Positions 17,108-25,593 of a stretch of DNA of 64,000 nt are shown here, piece by piece. Source of the stretch: JANWYT01 sp034437555 (GTDB lineage Bacteria; Chloroflexota; Anaerolineae; Aggregatilineales; Phototrophicaceae); the NCBI GenBank assembly GCA_034437555.1, contig DAOTTQ010000071.1, positions 1-64,000 on the forward strand, in the 5' to 3' direction. The notes below the pieces were generated by a model. The model made no database searches and was not told the DNA's origin. It worked only from the letters and a program-made list of their open reading frames with translations. The number at the start of each line of letters is the position of its first letter. The stretch's first letter is position 1. The translations under genes were made by a program, and so were the position numbers.

Positions 17108-18970
17108 CTACAGCTTAATACCCAAGATATTGCGTTTACCCAAATCGTTAAGGTCATCTTCTAGCTTCGTTAGCGTTTGTTCCGCATTTTTAAGCTGTGT
17201 CATTTGCTTATTCTGTAAGCTACTTTGTGCTTCAATCAGACGCACAATGGGGCTAACGACTTCACGGCGCAGTTCTAGGGCATAGTTAATGTGTGTATCT
17301 GTGGCTTTTAGCAAGGATGCTGTATATACCGTCTGTATTTCTGTCAGGCGTTTGGCATATTGGCGATGTAAAAACCGCCCACGAAGAGGCATTGCAACAA
17401 ACCCCATAAGGCTCATGAGCAAAAGCACGCCCAGCGCAATCCACGCTACAGGGGCATCAGAACTCGCAGAAACCGCCCCAAACACCGAAAACAACGCAAT
17501 CAACAAGATAATTACCACCAACTGCCACACGGCTAGGATGACCAGCGCGTTTTGTCGTTGGTCATTCAGATGTTGTGTTTCTTGTGTTTTTATCTTTTCT
17601 ACCACATCCTCCAAAGGTTTGCGTAGGTCAGATAAAAACGTGCGGTTATAGCTGGTGGGGACTTGAATAGAGCCGATGAGCTTGTCATGTAGCTCCTTTG
17701 GAAAGCTACTTACTTCTTTTCTGCCGTATAGCATAAGGTCGGCAAGGTCTTTTTGGTCTTGTCCTTCAAATCGTGACGGGAGTTTGTTTACCACTGTAAA
17801 CAGTTCGTCTAAAGGTTCAAAGACTTTATGCGTTGTAAAGGCTTCTAGCACATAGGTGGGCTTCTTTGCGCCACGAATAAAACGTGCAACAAACGTCATT
17901 TCTAAGATGCCCCATCCCAACGCCCTTAGTGCGTTGGTAAATTGGAACAAGTCAGCAAGTGCGGTTTTTGCGCGTAAGATCGTGTCTTCAAACTTTGCCT
18001 CTATGTCATTGGCTGTTTGACGGGCTGTTTTCGCCAAGTCTTGGCGTTGGCTTTCTAGCTGGCGTTCAACGTTATCTACCACCATACGATGCTGGTCAAA
18101 GGCAGATTGATTGTTCTTTAGAGTGTCCAACGCAAGGTTATGTGCGCTTTGGGCAATACGTAGGGGCGTTTGTAGCTTTTGGCGTAGACGGCTCGCGTCG
18201 CTTAAGTGGGTAGCAATATAGCTCTCAATGGTCGAAAGACCACTCTCGCGCCACAGTTCGTGGTTCTTTGTGCCGTCGTCCTGCCACGCACTCTGCCCAA
18301 TTTTTGCAGACACCATCCACACATCTGGCACAAAGCCTAGTTTCGTTTTGCTTTGTTCTCGCACATAATCATGAACCTTTTTACGGTCTTCTTCTTCCAA
18401 AAGGTCAGCTTGGTTAATAACTAAGATAACCTTCTTGCCATATTCCTTAAAAAGCTGAAGCGTTTCTAGGTTACTTTGGGTCATGGCTTGTGTAGACAGC
18501 ATCACAAACAGCACCACATCAGCACGATGAAGAAATTTGCGTGTGGTTTCTTCGTGTTCTTTGAAGATAGATTCTAAGCCGGGCGTGTCTACAAAACTCA
18601 CCTTACTTAAAAACGATGAAGGGTGGTAAATCGTGTCTACTGCACCCACACTTAAGCCCATTTGCGCGGTTTCGCCGTAGCGTAGGATAGAAATACGGTC
18701 TGTAGTGGGTGTAGACCCCACGCGCAAAACGCTATCATTGCCTAAAAGCGCGTTGATAAGTGAGGATTTGCCTGCGTTAAATGCGCCCACAAACATCATC
18801 AATAACGGATGGTCGGCGTGGAACATGGCATCACGGACTTGTCCTACACGGTCTTCATCGTAGTTTGTGATACGAGGCAAAACGTCTAGGAGTTCCGTCA
18901 TCAGGTCTATTTCACGTTTGCGAAGCGACTCATATTCTTGCAGTAGCTTTACATCTATTTGTTCAGTCAA
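17108..18970 (-). CDS. dynamin-like GTPase (first of tandem pair)
   Basis: A 620-residue paralogue of the following gene. The P-loop is GAFNAGKS (62-69), then GSTPTTDRIS, DTPGLES (G3) and NQADL (G4). The stalk is helical, and two adjacent transmembrane helices (about 487-550, LAVWQLVVIILLIALFSVFG and IALGVLLLMSLMG) form the membrane-anchoring paddle. The C-terminus is a predicted coiled coil. The start codon is TTG, supported by AAAGGTG 7 bases upstream. Sequence divergence from its partner suggests heteromeric assembly rather than recent duplication. Confidence 0.87.
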   Translation of the reverse strand: MTEQIDVKLLQEYESLRKREIDLMTELLDVLPRITNYDEDRVGQVRDAMFHADHPLLMMFVGAFNAGKSSLINALLGNDSVLRVGSTPTTDRISILRYGETAQMGLSVGAVDTIYHPSSFLSKVSFVDTPGLESIFKEHEETTRKFLHRADVVLFVMLSTQAMTQSNLETLQLFKEYGKKVILVINQADLLEEEDRKKVHDYVREQSKTKLGFVPDVWMVSAKIGQSAWQDDGTKNHELWRESGLSTIESYIATHLSDASRLRQKLQTPLRIAQSAHNLALDTLKNNQSAFDQHRMVVDNVERQLESQRQDLAKTARQTANDIEAKFEDTILRAKTALADLFQFTNALRALGWGILEMTFVARFIRGAKKPTYVLEAFTTHKVFEPLDELFTVVNKLPSRFEGQDQKDLADLMLYGRKEVSSFPKELHDKLIGSIQVPTSYNRTFLSDLRKPLEDVVEKIKTQETQHLNDQRQNALVILAVWQLVVIILLIALFSVFGAVSASSDAPVAWIALGVLLLMSLMGFVAMPLRGRFLHRQYAKRLTEIQTVYTASLLKATDTHINYALELRREVVSPIVRLIEAQSSLQNKQMTQLKNAEQTLTKLEDDLNDLGKRNILGIKL

Positions 18971-19100
18971 GATGTTTCACCTTTGCGAAGTTTGTTATAC
19001 TTGTCTAGCATAGTCTAAATTGTGAAGGCGTTCAATAGGCACATCAAAACCGTTTTAGCATCTTATTTTTATTCAAAAGCCACAACAGAAAAGAAACCCT

Positions 19101-20354
19101 ATGAGCCTGAATACTTCTATTCACTACGTTGGTAACCGCCTTTTTGTGGACGATGTAAGCGTCCTTAGCATCATTCATGAGGTGGGTACGCCTACTTATA
19201 TTTATAGCCTCAAACGTGCTATTAGCAATTATCATCGCATTCAAGAGGCGTTTAAGGGCATGAGCGCGCACGTTCACTATAGCGCAAAAGCCAACGCTAA
19301 CCTTACACTCTTACGCGCCCTACACAATGCAGGCGCAGGCATAGATGCCGTTAGTGGCGGTGAAATTTTCAGGGCAAGGCAGGCAGGCGTTCCTGCCGAA
19401 AAGATTGTGTATGCAGGGGTAGGCAAAACCGACTCAGAAATTCAATACGCTTTAGAAGAGGGTGTGGGCTGGTTTAATGTAGAAAATGTGGCAGAACTAC
19501 ACCACATTAACACCATCGCGCATAGTTTGGGCAAACACCATGTGAAGATTGCACTGCGCCTAAACCCCGATGTCACCGCCAATACACACCCCTATATTGC
19601 AACGGGGCATGGGGGCGCAAAATTTGGGCTTACCGCCGAAACCGTGAGTGAAGTTTTAGCAAACCAAGCCCAATACCCCGAACTAGAATTTGCAGGGATT
19701 CACGTTCACATCGGCAGTAACCTTCAAGACACACACGGCACAGCCGAAGCCGTCACCCGCGCGTTAGAGCTTATTGCGCCTTATCCGCACATTCGCACAG
19801 TCAATATGGGCGGTGGCTTGCCTGCTCAATACGAACATGATAAACCTATACCCGAATTTACAGCTTTTGCAGACAGTGTGCGCCCTTTGCTTAAGGGCTA
19901 TGAAGTAATTTTAGAGCCAGGACGCTCGATTATTGCGGATAGCGGGATTCTAGTGAGTAGTGTGCTATACCCCAAGTATCAGGCGGGGCAACGTATGGCG
20001 ATTGTCGATGCCAGCATGACAGAAATCATGCGCCCCATGCTTTACCAAGCACGCCACGAGATTGTACCCTTGCACAAAGACCCCAATGCCGATCAATACC
20101 TTACCCAAGTGCATGGACCCGTCTGCGAAACCACAGATGTGCTAGGGCGTGACATGCCCTTACCCCTCTTAGAAGAGGGCGATTTACTGGCAATTTTAAC
20201 GGTAGGGGCCTATGGTACGGTAATGGCAAGCAATTATAATGCTCGCCCGCGCCCCACAGAAATTGTGGTGCGTGAAGACGGTAAAACGTGGTCGGTTGCC
20301 CGACGGCGTGAAACATGGCAAGACTTGATTCAACATGAGCAAACTGTAATATAA
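19101..20354 (+). CDS. lysA: diaminopimelate decarboxylase
   Basis: A 417-residue PLP enzyme that makes L-lysine from meso-diaminopimelate, the last step of the pathway. The PLP lysine is Lys63 in HYSAKANANL. FAGIHVHIGSNL, MGGGLPAQYE (the phosphate-binding glycine loop) and EPGRSIIADSG are characteristic. CETTDVLGRD provides the active-site cysteine from the partner subunit. Length matches the family (about 415-420). It is monocistronic with its own terminator. Confidence 0.95.
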   Translation: MSLNTSIHYVGNRLFVDDVSVLSIIHEVGTPTYIYSLKRAISNYHRIQEAFKGMSAHVHYSAKANANLTLLRALHNAGAGIDAVSGGEIFRARQAGVPAEKIVYAGVGKTDSEIQYALEEGVGWFNVENVAELHHINTIAHSLGKHHVKIALRLNPDVTANTHPYIATGHGGAKFGLTAETVSEVLANQAQYPELEFAGIHVHIGSNLQDTHGTAEAVTRALELIAPYPHIRTVNMGGGLPAQYEHDKPIPEFTAFADSVRPLLKGYEVILEPGRSIIADSGILVSSVLYPKYQAGQRMAIVDASMTEIMRPMLYQARHEIVPLHKDPNADQYLTQVHGPVCETTDVLGRDMPLPLLEEGDLLAILTVGAYGTVMASNYNARPRPTEIVVREDGKTWSVARRRETWQDLIQHEQTVI

Positions 20355-20359
20355 AGCGA

Positions 20360-20395
20360 AAAGCGACCTCATGAGTATGGGGTCGCTTTATTTTT
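20360..20395. terminator. bidirectional terminator of lysA and the tRNA unit
   Basis: AAAGCGACC (20360-20368) pairs with GGTCGCTTT (20381-20389), followed by ATTTTTC on the forward strand. On the reverse strand the tail reads TTTTCGCTTT, so it can also end the tRNA transcript. Confidence 0.85.
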
Positions 20396-20403
20396 CTGGG
20401 GTG

Positions 20404-20477
20404 TGGTGTTAACTGGACTTGAACCAGTGACCTAGCGATTATGAGTCGCTCGCTCTAACCAGCTGAGCTATAACACC
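20404..20477 (-). tRNA. tRNA with CAU anticodon, tRNA-Ile2 or elongator tRNA-Met
   Basis: A 74-base cloverleaf: acceptor GGTGTTA/TAACACC, D arm with AGCTCAGCTGGTTAGAG, anticodon loop CTCATAA (CAU), and T arm CTGGTTCAAGTCCAG. The CCA end is not encoded. The anticodon arm (GCGACTCATAATCGC) and T arm closely resemble bacterial tRNA-Ile2, whose wobble C is modified to lysidine. The identity cannot be settled without tilS determinants. It lies 6 bases downstream of the initiator tRNA. Confidence 0.9.
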
Positions 20478-20483
20478 GCCTAG

Positions 20484-20555
<72 letters not shown>

Positions 20556-20561
20556 TTGACA

Positions 20562-20590
20562 AATATAACAGCATAAGCCCATTATGTCAA
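20562..20590 (-). promoter_or_regulatory. consensus promoter of the tRNA unit
   Basis: Reverse-strand TTGACA (20590-20585), 17-base spacer, TATATT (20567-20562). A start 6-8 bases after the -10 falls at 20556-20554, the first base of mature tRNA-fMet, so the transcript would have almost no 5' leader. Confidence 0.75.
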
Positions 20591-20599
20591 CCACGAGTT

Positions 20600-21508
20600 T
20601 TAAGCGTCTTCGTTATCTATCACTTGTTGCGTTACACGATACACATCTTCAAGGGTTTTACCGCGTGCATCTTCAATGCGGTTCATACGCTTTTGAAACT
20701 GCATCATGGCATAGTTCACAAAGTCATCCACGTTTAGTCCAAAGGGAACGGGGTCGTAGTGTGCAAAAACCTCATGAATGACGCCCACGGCAGGCATTAG
20801 CAGCTCGTTCATGGTTTGCTCGGCAAAGTCCCACAGGTGTGGGTTTTCTACAATGAGGCGTGAAATGAGAAAGATACCATAGGCAATGTGGCGAGATTCG
20901 TCTTGCTTTAGCTTTTGGATGCCTTCTGTGTTACCCGTCATCAAGCCGTTATTCTTTAGCATGGTAAAATAGGCGTGATAGCCCGTTTCTGCCAACACCC
21001 CTTCTACAATCATGTTGTAAGTAATGCTGGCTTGTAACTGTGCTTCTGGCGATTGGTCAATCATCAGGCGGTCAAGAGCCGTTGGCAACGCTTCATAGAA
21101 AATAGTGCTATAGTTTTCACCATGAAAGTGCGTTAGGTCATTGCTTCCCACGCCACACACTTCATGAAGAAACCGTTGAAAAAAGTCGGTGTGTTTGGCT
21201 TCTTCCCAAAGAAACGTGGTTAAAAACATCTCTTCTTCTAGTCGTCCCTCTTTGGCAATCGTCATAATTAACGGCAACAAGTCTAGGGTTACGGCTTCTT
21301 CGCCTGCCACAAACAACGACGTAAGGCGCAAAATGACATCTTTTTCATCATCTTTTAGCCCCTGCCAGTCGGCTTTATCTTTGGTGAAGTTAATATCACT
21401 CGGATTCCAAATGCCATATTTTTTAGCTTTTTCAAATAACCTCATGGGGGGAGATTGGCGGTTTAAACCCCGTGTAGTGGTTACAAATGCTTTATGTGAT
21501 GAAGTCAT
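20600..21508 (-). CDS. R2-like ligand-binding oxidase (R2lox)
   Basis: A 302-residue ferritin-fold protein related to ribonucleotide reductase R2 but of the R2lox group (Mycobacterium Rv0233, Geobacillus R2lox), which holds a Mn/Fe cofactor and a fatty-acid-like ligand. KAKKYGIWNPSDINF (28-42) is group-specific. Expected metal ligands are present: Glu70, Glu103 and His106 (EEAKH), Glu169, Glu204 and His207 (ESRH). Val73 and Tyr164, the residues that form the Val-Tyr ether crosslink, are both conserved. The biological substrate is unknown for the whole family. GGAG precedes the ATG. No RNR large subunit is nearby, which fits R2lox rather than an R2 subunit. Confidence 0.9.
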   Translation of the reverse strand: MTSSHKAFVTTTRGLNRQSPPMRLFEKAKKYGIWNPSDINFTKDKADWQGLKDDEKDVILRLTSLFVAGEEAVTLDLLPLIMTIAKEGRLEEEMFLTTFLWEEAKHTDFFQRFLHEVCGVGSNDLTHFHGENYSTIFYEALPTALDRLMIDQSPEAQLQASITYNMIVEGVLAETGYHAYFTMLKNNGLMTGNTEGIQKLKQDESRHIAYGIFLISRLIVENPHLWDFAEQTMNELLMPAVGVIHEVFAHYDPVPFGLNVDDFVNYAMMQFQKRMNRIEDARGKTLEDVYRVTQQVIDNEDA

Positions 21509-21666
21509 CCGTCTGTTCTCCTATTTTTCAAATAAGCCTCTTATCTGTTAGCTTACCGCTATTCACGTGGGTTCGCAAGGGAACAGAAACAAGCTATATC
21601 TTTTGAACACGGTTCGCTTGTTTTACAATGAATTCCAAACTAACCTCTGTAAAAGGATTTTTTACA

Positions 21667-22767
21667 ATGGATTCGCGTTTAAACAAGTTTGCAGACCTTT
21701 TGGTCAATTATTCAACCGAAGTAAAAGCAGGCGATTGGGTAGGTATTTTGGGGGATGTAACCGCATTACCCGCCCTTCGCGCCATCTATACCCACGTATT
21801 AGAAGCGGGAGGGAATCCTACCCTACTCATCAGTGATGAGTGGATGGATCGTCAGTTTGTTCAGCAAGCCAATGACGAGCAAATTGCATGGCTAGACCCC
21901 TCTCAAACGCTGTATTATGAACAAGCCGATGTCTATATTCGCGTGCTAGGCACAGCCAATACCCGCGCTATGACCAATATCCCCGCCTCTAAAGTACAAA
22001 AAGTGCGTGCTGCCAAACGCTCTTGGCTAAATACACGCCTACAACGCTCGGCGCGTGATGAGTTTCGCTGGGTAGGGACGCTCTTCCCCACCGAAGCCAG
22101 CGCACAGGAAGCCAACATGAGCTTAGAGGATTATGAGGACTTCGTTTACAAAGCCATGTTCTGCGACAAAGACGACCCCAAAGCAAATTGGTTGGCATTG
22201 GGCGAACACCAGCAGCACAAAATTAACTTCCTAAAGGGCAAGAAGAACGTGCGTTGTGTGGGCCCCAATGTAGACCTTACCCTATCGATTGATGGGCGTT
22301 CTTTTATAAACAGCCACGGCAAGCGCAATATGCCCTGTGGAGAAATCTTTACGGGCCCCGTAGAAGAAAGCGTGAACGGTTGGGTGCGTTTTAGCTACCC
22401 TAGCCTTGTGGGGGGAGGTGCTGTGAGTGGCATTGGGCTTCGTTTTGTCGATGGCAGGGTGGCAGAAGCCAAAGCCGAGCAAAACGATGAGCTATTGCAA
22501 GCCCAGCTCAACACGGATGCAGGAGCGCGTTACTTGGGTGAATTTGCTATCGGCACAAACTTTGGCATTACCCAATTCACCGGCAATATCCTCTATGACG
22601 AAAAAATTGGTGGCACAATTCACATGGCAATTGGCATGGGCTACCCCGAAACAGGCAGCAAGAACACCAGTGCCGTCCATTGGGATATGATTTGTGATAT
22701 GCGCGACAACAGCGAAATTTACATTGACGGTGAGCTATTTTACAAAAACGGCGAGTTTGTCGTTTAA
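21667..22767 (+). CDS. aminopeptidase, M29 (AmpS/PepS/AmpT) family
   Basis: A 366-residue metal-dependent aminopeptidase. M29 signatures are CGEIFTGPVEESVNGWVRF (about 220-238), with a metal-binding glutamate, GEFAIGTNFGI (about 291-301), and HMAIGMGYPETG with SAVHWDMICDMR near the C-terminus (about 330-355), which supply the remaining ligands. Length is slightly shorter than the usual 370-410. The ATG at 21667 is chosen because AAAGGA lies about 9 bases upstream; in-frame codons before it lack such a site. Confidence 0.9.
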   Translation: MDSRLNKFADLLVNYSTEVKAGDWVGILGDVTALPALRAIYTHVLEAGGNPTLLISDEWMDRQFVQQANDEQIAWLDPSQTLYYEQADVYIRVLGTANTRAMTNIPASKVQKVRAAKRSWLNTRLQRSARDEFRWVGTLFPTEASAQEANMSLEDYEDFVYKAMFCDKDDPKANWLALGEHQQHKINFLKGKKNVRCVGPNVDLTLSIDGRSFINSHGKRNMPCGEIFTGPVEESVNGWVRFSYPSLVGGGAVSGIGLRFVDGRVAEAKAEQNDELLQAQLNTDAGARYLGEFAIGTNFGITQFTGNILYDEKIGGTIHMAIGMGYPETGSKNTSAVHWDMICDMRDNSEIYIDGELFYKNGEFVV

Positions 22768-22801
22768 GGCTTAAAAAAGAGCGATTAAAAAGAGCGATTA
22801 A

Positions 22802-22837
22802 AAAGAGGGATAATCGCACATAAGCGTATCCCTCTTT
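22802..22837. terminator. bidirectional terminator between M29 peptidase gene and uvrB
   Basis: An 11-bp perfect stem, AAAGAGGGATA (22802-22812) with TATCCCTCTTT (22827-22837). On the reverse strand the tail is TCTTTTTAATC, so it is a good terminator for uvrB. Just before it a 13-base unit (AAAAAGAGCGATT) is directly repeated twice, with a partial third copy in the stem, probably from slippage. Confidence 0.75.
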
Positions 22838-22840
22838 GAT

Positions 22841-24865
22841 TTATCCTAGTAGCAAATCACCATTTGCGCCCTGTTTTTCTGCCATCAAGCCCCGTAATTC
22901 AAACACTTGGTCACGAAGGGCTGCTGCCTTCTCAAACTCTAGTTGTTGGGCAGCGTTCTTCATTTCTTTCTCTAGCTCTTTAATCATCTTGGCTAGGCGT
23001 TCTGCAGGTAAGCTGTACATATTCACTTTTTTCGCTTTTTCGCTGTCTTCGCCTGCTTCTGCCGTTAAGGCTTTTACACGGTCTGTTAGGTCACGGATTT
23101 GCTTCACAATTTGTTGTGGCACAATGCCATGCGCCTTGTTATGGGCTTCTTGGGTTTCTCTACGGCGGTTGGTTTCGTCAATGGCACGCTTCATGCTATC
23201 CGTCATGCGGTTAGCGTACATAATCACCTTGCCTTCAATATGGCGTGCAGCACGCCCTATCGTCTGAATCAGTGCCGAATCGCTCCGCAAGAACCCTTCT
23301 TTATCTGCGTCCAAAATAGCCACCAACGACACTTCGGGCAAGTCTAGCCCTTCACGAAGCAGGTTAATCCCCACCACCACATCAAAAACGCCCATCCGCA
23401 AATCACGTAAAATTTCAATGCGCTCTAGGGTTTCAATCTCGGCGTGAAGGTATTGTGCCTTAACACCCATCTCGTTTAGATAGCCCGACATTTCTTCTGA
23501 CATGCGCTGGGTAAGTGTGGTAATCAGTGTGCGTTGCCCATTTTTTACACGCAACGCCACCTCTTGTAGCAAGTCGTCAATTTGCCCTTCAATGGGGCGA
23601 ACCTCAACAATGGGGTCTACAATACCTGTAGGGCGAATAATTTGCTGAACAATCGCCTCACTTTTTTCTTTTTCATAAGGACCTGGCGTTGCCGAAACAT
23701 ACACCACTTGGCGGATGCGTTGTTCTGTTTCTTCAAATTTTAACGGACGATTGTCCATAGCACACGGCAAACGAAAACCGTAATCCACTAAGGACATTTT
23801 GCGCTGTTTATCGCCGTTATACATCCCGCGTAATTGCGGAATTGTCATGTGGCTTTCGTCAATCACCATCAGGTAATCTTCGGGCATATAATCCAGCAGC
23901 GTAAACGGTGGGCTTCCTATGGGGCGTTGTTCCATGTGCCGAGAGTAGTTTTCTACGCCCGATGTATACCCCACTTCGCGGAGCATATCTAAATCATAGC
24001 GCACGCGCTGTTCAATGCGTTGGGCTTCTACTAGCTTTTCCTCTGATTTGAAGAAGGCAATGCGCTCTTCTAGCTCTTTTTCAATGTCAGAAATGGCTTT
24101 TTTGGTATTCTCATCACTACTAATGTACTCACGTGATGGGAAAATAATAATGTCTTGGTGTGTGCCAAGCACTTCACCCGTGAAGGGATCAAACTCTGTA
24201 ATGCGCTCAATATCATCACCAAATAGCGCAATACGAAACGCAGTTTCGCTATAGCCGGGAATAATCTCTAACGTATCTCCACGTACCCTAAACGTACCCC
24301 GTTTAAGCACCATATCGTTACGATTATATTGAATTCGTACCAAATCTCTTAGCAAACGGTCACGGCGTATGGTATCGCCCACTTTTAGCGGCACAGACGC
24401 ATTACGCCAGCTTGCAGGGTCACCTAAACCATAAATGCAAGATACAGAGGCAACAATAATGACATCTTTGCGTGTAAACAATGATGCTGACGTAGACAAG
24501 CGTAAACGCTCTATTTGCTCGTTAATTTGTGTTTGTTTTTCAATGTATAGGTCGTGGCGTGGCACATACGCTTCGGGCTGATAGTAGTCGTAGTAACTCA
24601 CAAAGTATTCAACAGCATTTTGTGGGAACAATTCTTTGAACTCTGCAAACAATTGTGCCGCCAACGTTTTATTGTGAGCCAAAACTAGTGTCGCTTTTTG
24701 GGTGCGTTCTATCACATTGGCAATAGAGTATGTTTTACCTGTTCCTGTTGCGCCTAAGAGGGTTTGTCGCAAAATGCCATCTTGGATATTCTGCACCATC
24801 GCCTCAATGGCTTTAGGTTGGTCGCCTGTGGGTTGGTACGGTGAGACAATTTGAAATGGGGGCAT
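22841..24865 (-). CDS. uvrB: excinuclease ABC subunit UvrB
   Basis: A 674-residue DNA-damage recognition helicase of nucleotide excision repair. Walker A is GATGTGKT (38-45). The beta-hairpin has YYDYYQPEAYVP (about 92-103). Helicase motifs include VIDESHMTIPQL, YVSATPGPYE, TTLTQRMSEEM and GINLLREGLDLPEVSLVAILDADKEG (about 495-520). A C-terminal UVR motif (about 625-660, AKMIKELEKEMKNAAQQLEFEKA) binds UvrC. Length and order are canonical. It is preceded by a -10 element and a perfect LexA box, so it is probably SOS-controlled. Confidence 0.98.
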   Translation of the reverse strand: MPPFQIVSPYQPTGDQPKAIEAMVQNIQDGILRQTLLGATGTGKTYSIANVIERTQKATLVLAHNKTLAAQLFAEFKELFPQNAVEYFVSYYDYYQPEAYVPRHDLYIEKQTQINEQIERLRLSTSASLFTRKDVIIVASVSCIYGLGDPASWRNASVPLKVGDTIRRDRLLRDLVRIQYNRNDMVLKRGTFRVRGDTLEIIPGYSETAFRIALFGDDIERITEFDPFTGEVLGTHQDIIIFPSREYISSDENTKKAISDIEKELEERIAFFKSEEKLVEAQRIEQRVRYDLDMLREVGYTSGVENYSRHMEQRPIGSPPFTLLDYMPEDYLMVIDESHMTIPQLRGMYNGDKQRKMSLVDYGFRLPCAMDNRPLKFEETEQRIRQVVYVSATPGPYEKEKSEAIVQQIIRPTGIVDPIVEVRPIEGQIDDLLQEVALRVKNGQRTLITTLTQRMSEEMSGYLNEMGVKAQYLHAEIETLERIEILRDLRMGVFDVVVGINLLREGLDLPEVSLVAILDADKEGFLRSDSALIQTIGRAARHIEGKVIMYANRMTDSMKRAIDETNRRRETQEAHNKAHGIVPQQIVKQIRDLTDRVKALTAEAGEDSEKAKKVNMYSLPAERLAKMIKELEKEMKNAAQQLEFEKAAALRDQVFELRGLMAEKQGANGDLLLG

Positions 24866-24879
24866 CGTCAGTCCTCATA

Positions 24880-24891
24880 GAACACTCGTTC
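24880..24891 (-). promoter_or_regulatory. LexA (SOS) box in the uvrB promoter
   Basis: On the reverse strand GAAC-GAGT-GTTC matches the Gram-positive-type LexA consensus GAAC-RNRY-GTTC exactly. It lies 15 bases before the uvrB start, just downstream of the reverse-strand TATAAT at 24910-24905, where a bound repressor would block transcription. Confidence 0.75.
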
Positions 24892-24904
24892 ATGCGAGAA
24901 AGGT

Positions 24905-24910
24905 ATTATA
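24905..24910 (-). promoter_or_regulatory. -10 element of uvrB
   Basis: TATAAT on the reverse strand, 40 bases before the start codon. The -35 position is a weak T-rich hexamer. The nearby LexA box supports this as the regulated promoter. Confidence 0.5.
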
Positions 24911-24948
24911 GGCTTAAAGAAGCCCATGAAAAAGGGGCAAGAATAAAC

Positions 24949-24979
24949 AAAAAGAGACACCCCGTTGGATGCCTCTTTT
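24949..24979 (-). terminator. terminator of tpx
   Basis: AAAAGAG (24950-24956) and CTCTTTT (24973-24979) form an imperfect hairpin. On the reverse strand it ends in CTCTTTTTGTTTATTC. It separates tpx from uvrB. Confidence 0.65.
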
Positions 24980-25005
24980 ATGCGTTTTAAGAGAAAAGGA
25001 AAGCC

Positions 25006-25515
25006 TTAAACGAGGCTTTTTGCTTTTTCAATAGCTGCGTCAAAGTTCACTTCATCACCAATAACGCCCATGTATTCGACATATTGAACCACACCGTTAG
25101 TATCAATAACAAAGACAGAACGTTGGCAAGCACGCCAATCTAGATCATAAACGCCATAGTCTTCGGCAAATTTCATGTCCATGTAACAAGTAAGGGTTTC
25201 GGTTTTTTCGATGCCTTCGTTGCCACAAAAGCGTCTAAGGGCAAAGGTAGTATCTGCACTAACCGTTAGCACCACGATATTATCGCTTAAATTGGCGGCT
25301 TCCTGGTTAAAACGGCGTGTTTGCGCCGAGCAAGCGCCCGTATCAATTGAAGGAATTGCGCTGATTACAACGACCTTACCCTCATAATTTGCCATGGTGC
25401 GTTGGGTACGGTCATTTGCCAAAAGCGTAAAGTCGGGGGCTTTTTGCCCTACTTCCAGCATTTCACCAATCACTTTGTGTTCCGATTTGCCAACCATCAT
25501 TCCTGAACGTACCAT
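25006..25515 (-). CDS. tpx: thiol peroxidase (Tpx)
   Basis: A 169-residue atypical two-cysteine peroxiredoxin that reduces lipid and hydrogen peroxides using thioredoxin. KAPDFTL opens the thioredoxin fold. The peroxidatic Cys62 is in IPSIDTGACSAQ, matching the Tpx signature PSIDTxxC. The resolving Cys97 is in LRRFCGNEG. Length fits the family (about 165-170). Three methionines occur in the first seven residues and the exact start is uncertain. It stands alone, 78 bases after the amidohydrolase gene. Confidence 0.92.
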   Translation of the reverse strand: MVRSGMMVGKSEHKVIGEMLEVGQKAPDFTLLANDRTQRTMANYEGKVVVISAIPSIDTGACSAQTRRFNQEAANLSDNIVVLTVSADTTFALRRFCGNEGIEKTETLTCYMDMKFAEDYGVYDLDWRACQRSVFVIDTNGVVQYVEYMGVIGDEVNFDAAIEKAKSLV

Positions 25516-25593
25516 GCTTTTCTCTCCTGATTGTGTGTCTTTCTAAACAAACTTACGATATTTTAGCGAGATGTGATGAGTGAACGTTAAGAA

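Noticed and set aside
21605..21615. SOS-like site GAAC-ACG-GTTC before the M29 peptidase gene
   Set aside because: The spacer is 3 bases instead of 4, so it does not match the LexA consensus that fits the uvrB site.
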